Shown one piece after another: positions 32,278-33,473 of a DNA stretch of 33,473 nt. Source of the stretch: Helicobacteraceae bacterium (GTDB lineage: Bacteria > Campylobacterota > Campylobacteria > Campylobacterales > Sulfurimonadaceae). Within the stretch, counting starts at the first letter, position 1. Every line of letters begins with the position of its first letter. The notes under the pieces are model-generated. The model saw only the letters and a list, made by a program, of their open reading frames with translations. It was not told the origin of the DNA and did not search any database. The stretch spans positions 1-33,473 of the forward strand of contig JALSUN010000113.1 in assembly GCA_027061425.1 (NCBI GenBank), given 5' to 3'. The position numbers and the translations under genes were made by a program.

Positions 32278-33473
32278 ATGGCTGAGATCAAACGTATCTT
32301 GGTCGCGAACCGTGGAGAGATTGCTCTTCGCGCGATTCGTACTATAAAAGAGATGGGTAAAGAGGCGGTTGCTGTCTACTCTAAAGGTGACGAAGGTTCT
32401 GAGTACCTTAAACTTGCTGATGCTGCTATCTGTATCGGTGCCGCACCAAGTTCTGCATCATATTTAAGTATTCCAGCGATTATCTCTGCTGCAGAGATCA
32501 GTAACTGTGACGCGATCTTCCCAGGGTATGGTTTCTTGTCTGAGAACCAGGACTTTGTTGAGATCTGTACACACCATGACATTAAGTTTATCGGGCCGAC
32601 AGTTTCTGTTATGGAACTTATGAGTGACAAGTCAAAAGCAAAAGATGTGATGATCGCTGCTGATGTTCCTGTTGTTCCAGGTTCTGATGGTGCCATCCAT
32701 GACATTAAAGATGCTGCAGAGCGCGCTAAGATCGTAGGCTATCCTGTGATCTTAAAAGCTGCCCAAGGTGGTGGTGGTCGCGGTATGCGTGTGGTTGAAG
32801 AGGAAGCGGGTCTTAAAAATGCATTTTTAGCCGCTGAGTCTGAAGCGATAACGGCATTTGGTGATGGTACGATCTATATGGAGAAATTCATCGAAGCACC
32901 ACGCCATATCGAAGTTCAGATCATGGCAGACAGCCATGGTAACGTCCTTCACATCGGTGAGCGTGACTGTTCTATGCAGCGTCGTCACCAGAAGCTTATC
33001 GAAGAGTCTCCTGCACAGGTCTTGACACCAGAAGTACGTGAGCGTCTACATGCGGCTGCTGTTCAAGCAACAAAATACATTAAGTACGAAGGTGCGGGTA
33101 CATTTGAGTTCCTACTCGACAAAAACCTTGACTTCTACTTCATGGAGATGAATACCCGTCTTCAGGTTGAGCATACTGTCTCTGAAGAGGTAAGCGGTCT
33201 TGATCTTATAGAGTGGATGATCCGTGTAGCTGAAGGTGAAGCACTTCCAAGCCAAGAGAGCATTAACTTCCACGGTCACTCTATAGAGTGTCGTATCTCT
33301 GCAGAGGATTCTGTACGTTTCTTACCTTCACCGGGTCTTATCACTCAATGGGTTGCACCGGGTGGTCTTGGCGTTCGTATTGATACTCATGCACACGCAG
33401 GTTATAATGTACCTTCTACGTATGACTCTATGATCGGTAAACTGATCGTTAAAGCGGACACCCGTGAAAAAGC
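32278..33473 (+). CDS. accC: Acetyl-CoA carboxylase biotin carboxylase, truncated by window end
   Basis: Translation from ATG 32278: MAEIKRILVANRGEIALRAIRTIKEMGKEAVAVYSKGD..., FPGYGFLSEN, GGGGRGMRVV; open to the window edge. Confidence 0.95.
   Translation, partial: MAEIKRILVANRGEIALRAIRTIKEMGKEAVAVYSKGDEGSEYLKLADAAICIGAAPSSASYLSIPAIISAAEISNCDAIFPGYGFLSENQDFVEICTHHDIKFIGPTVSVMELMSDKSKAKDVMIAADVPVVPGSDGAIHDIKDAAERAKIVGYPVILKAAQGGGGRGMRVVEEEAGLKNAFLAAESEAITAFGDGTIYMEKFIEAPRHIEVQIMADSHGNVLHIGERDCSMQRRHQKLIEESPAQVLTPEVRERLHAAAVQATKYIKYEGAGTFEFLLDKNLDFYFMEMNTRLQVEHTVSEEVSGLDLIEWMIRVAEGEALPSQESINFHGHSIECRISAEDSVRFLPSPGLITQWVAPGGLGVRIDTHAHAGYNVPSTYDSMIGKLIVKADTREK

Noticed and set aside
32376-32705. 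Minus-strand 109-aa ORF
   Set aside because: Antisense to accC, which is well supported

Overview
The window looks like a Campylobacterota (Sulfurovum/Sulfurimonas-like) chromosome segment; that assignment rests on gene content and protein resemblance only. Housekeeping genes flank a roughly 20 kb, almost entirely minus-strand glycan locus. Left flank: infA, a SurA-like PPIase, gltX, malic enzyme. Right flank: asnB-like, a two-component system, a lipoprotein, an arsC-like gene, dcd, accB, accC. The locus (~4.3-24.0 kb) encodes a PglF/WbpM-type dehydratase, a WecA-type PNPT, a PglB/STT3-type oligosaccharyltransferase, glycosyltransferases, methyltransferases, a Wzx-like flippase, and a WbpA/WbpB/WbpD/WbpE set expected to make a diacetamido uronic acid. 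The most unusual signal is a dispersed family of degenerate 7-bp-period arrays (TGGTTTT-like and CATTCAA/GTTGAAT-like). About 12 arrays were found by eye: one at ~0.5 kb, the rest between 17.4 and 24.7 kb, and none recognised in the 16 kb between. Arrays sit at stop codons, at a start codon, inside ORFs as in-frame peptides such as [11 protein letters not shown], and at the junction of a PIN-domain/aminotransferase fusion. They also bracket a stand-alone four-helix-bundle (23S rRNA IVS protein/Avd-like) gene and a PIN toxin-antitoxin module. I propose that the arrays are insertion or recombination junctions, or targets, of an uncharacterised heptamer system, possibly linked to the four-helix-bundle protein. 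All family calls are from reading the sequence, with no database searches.
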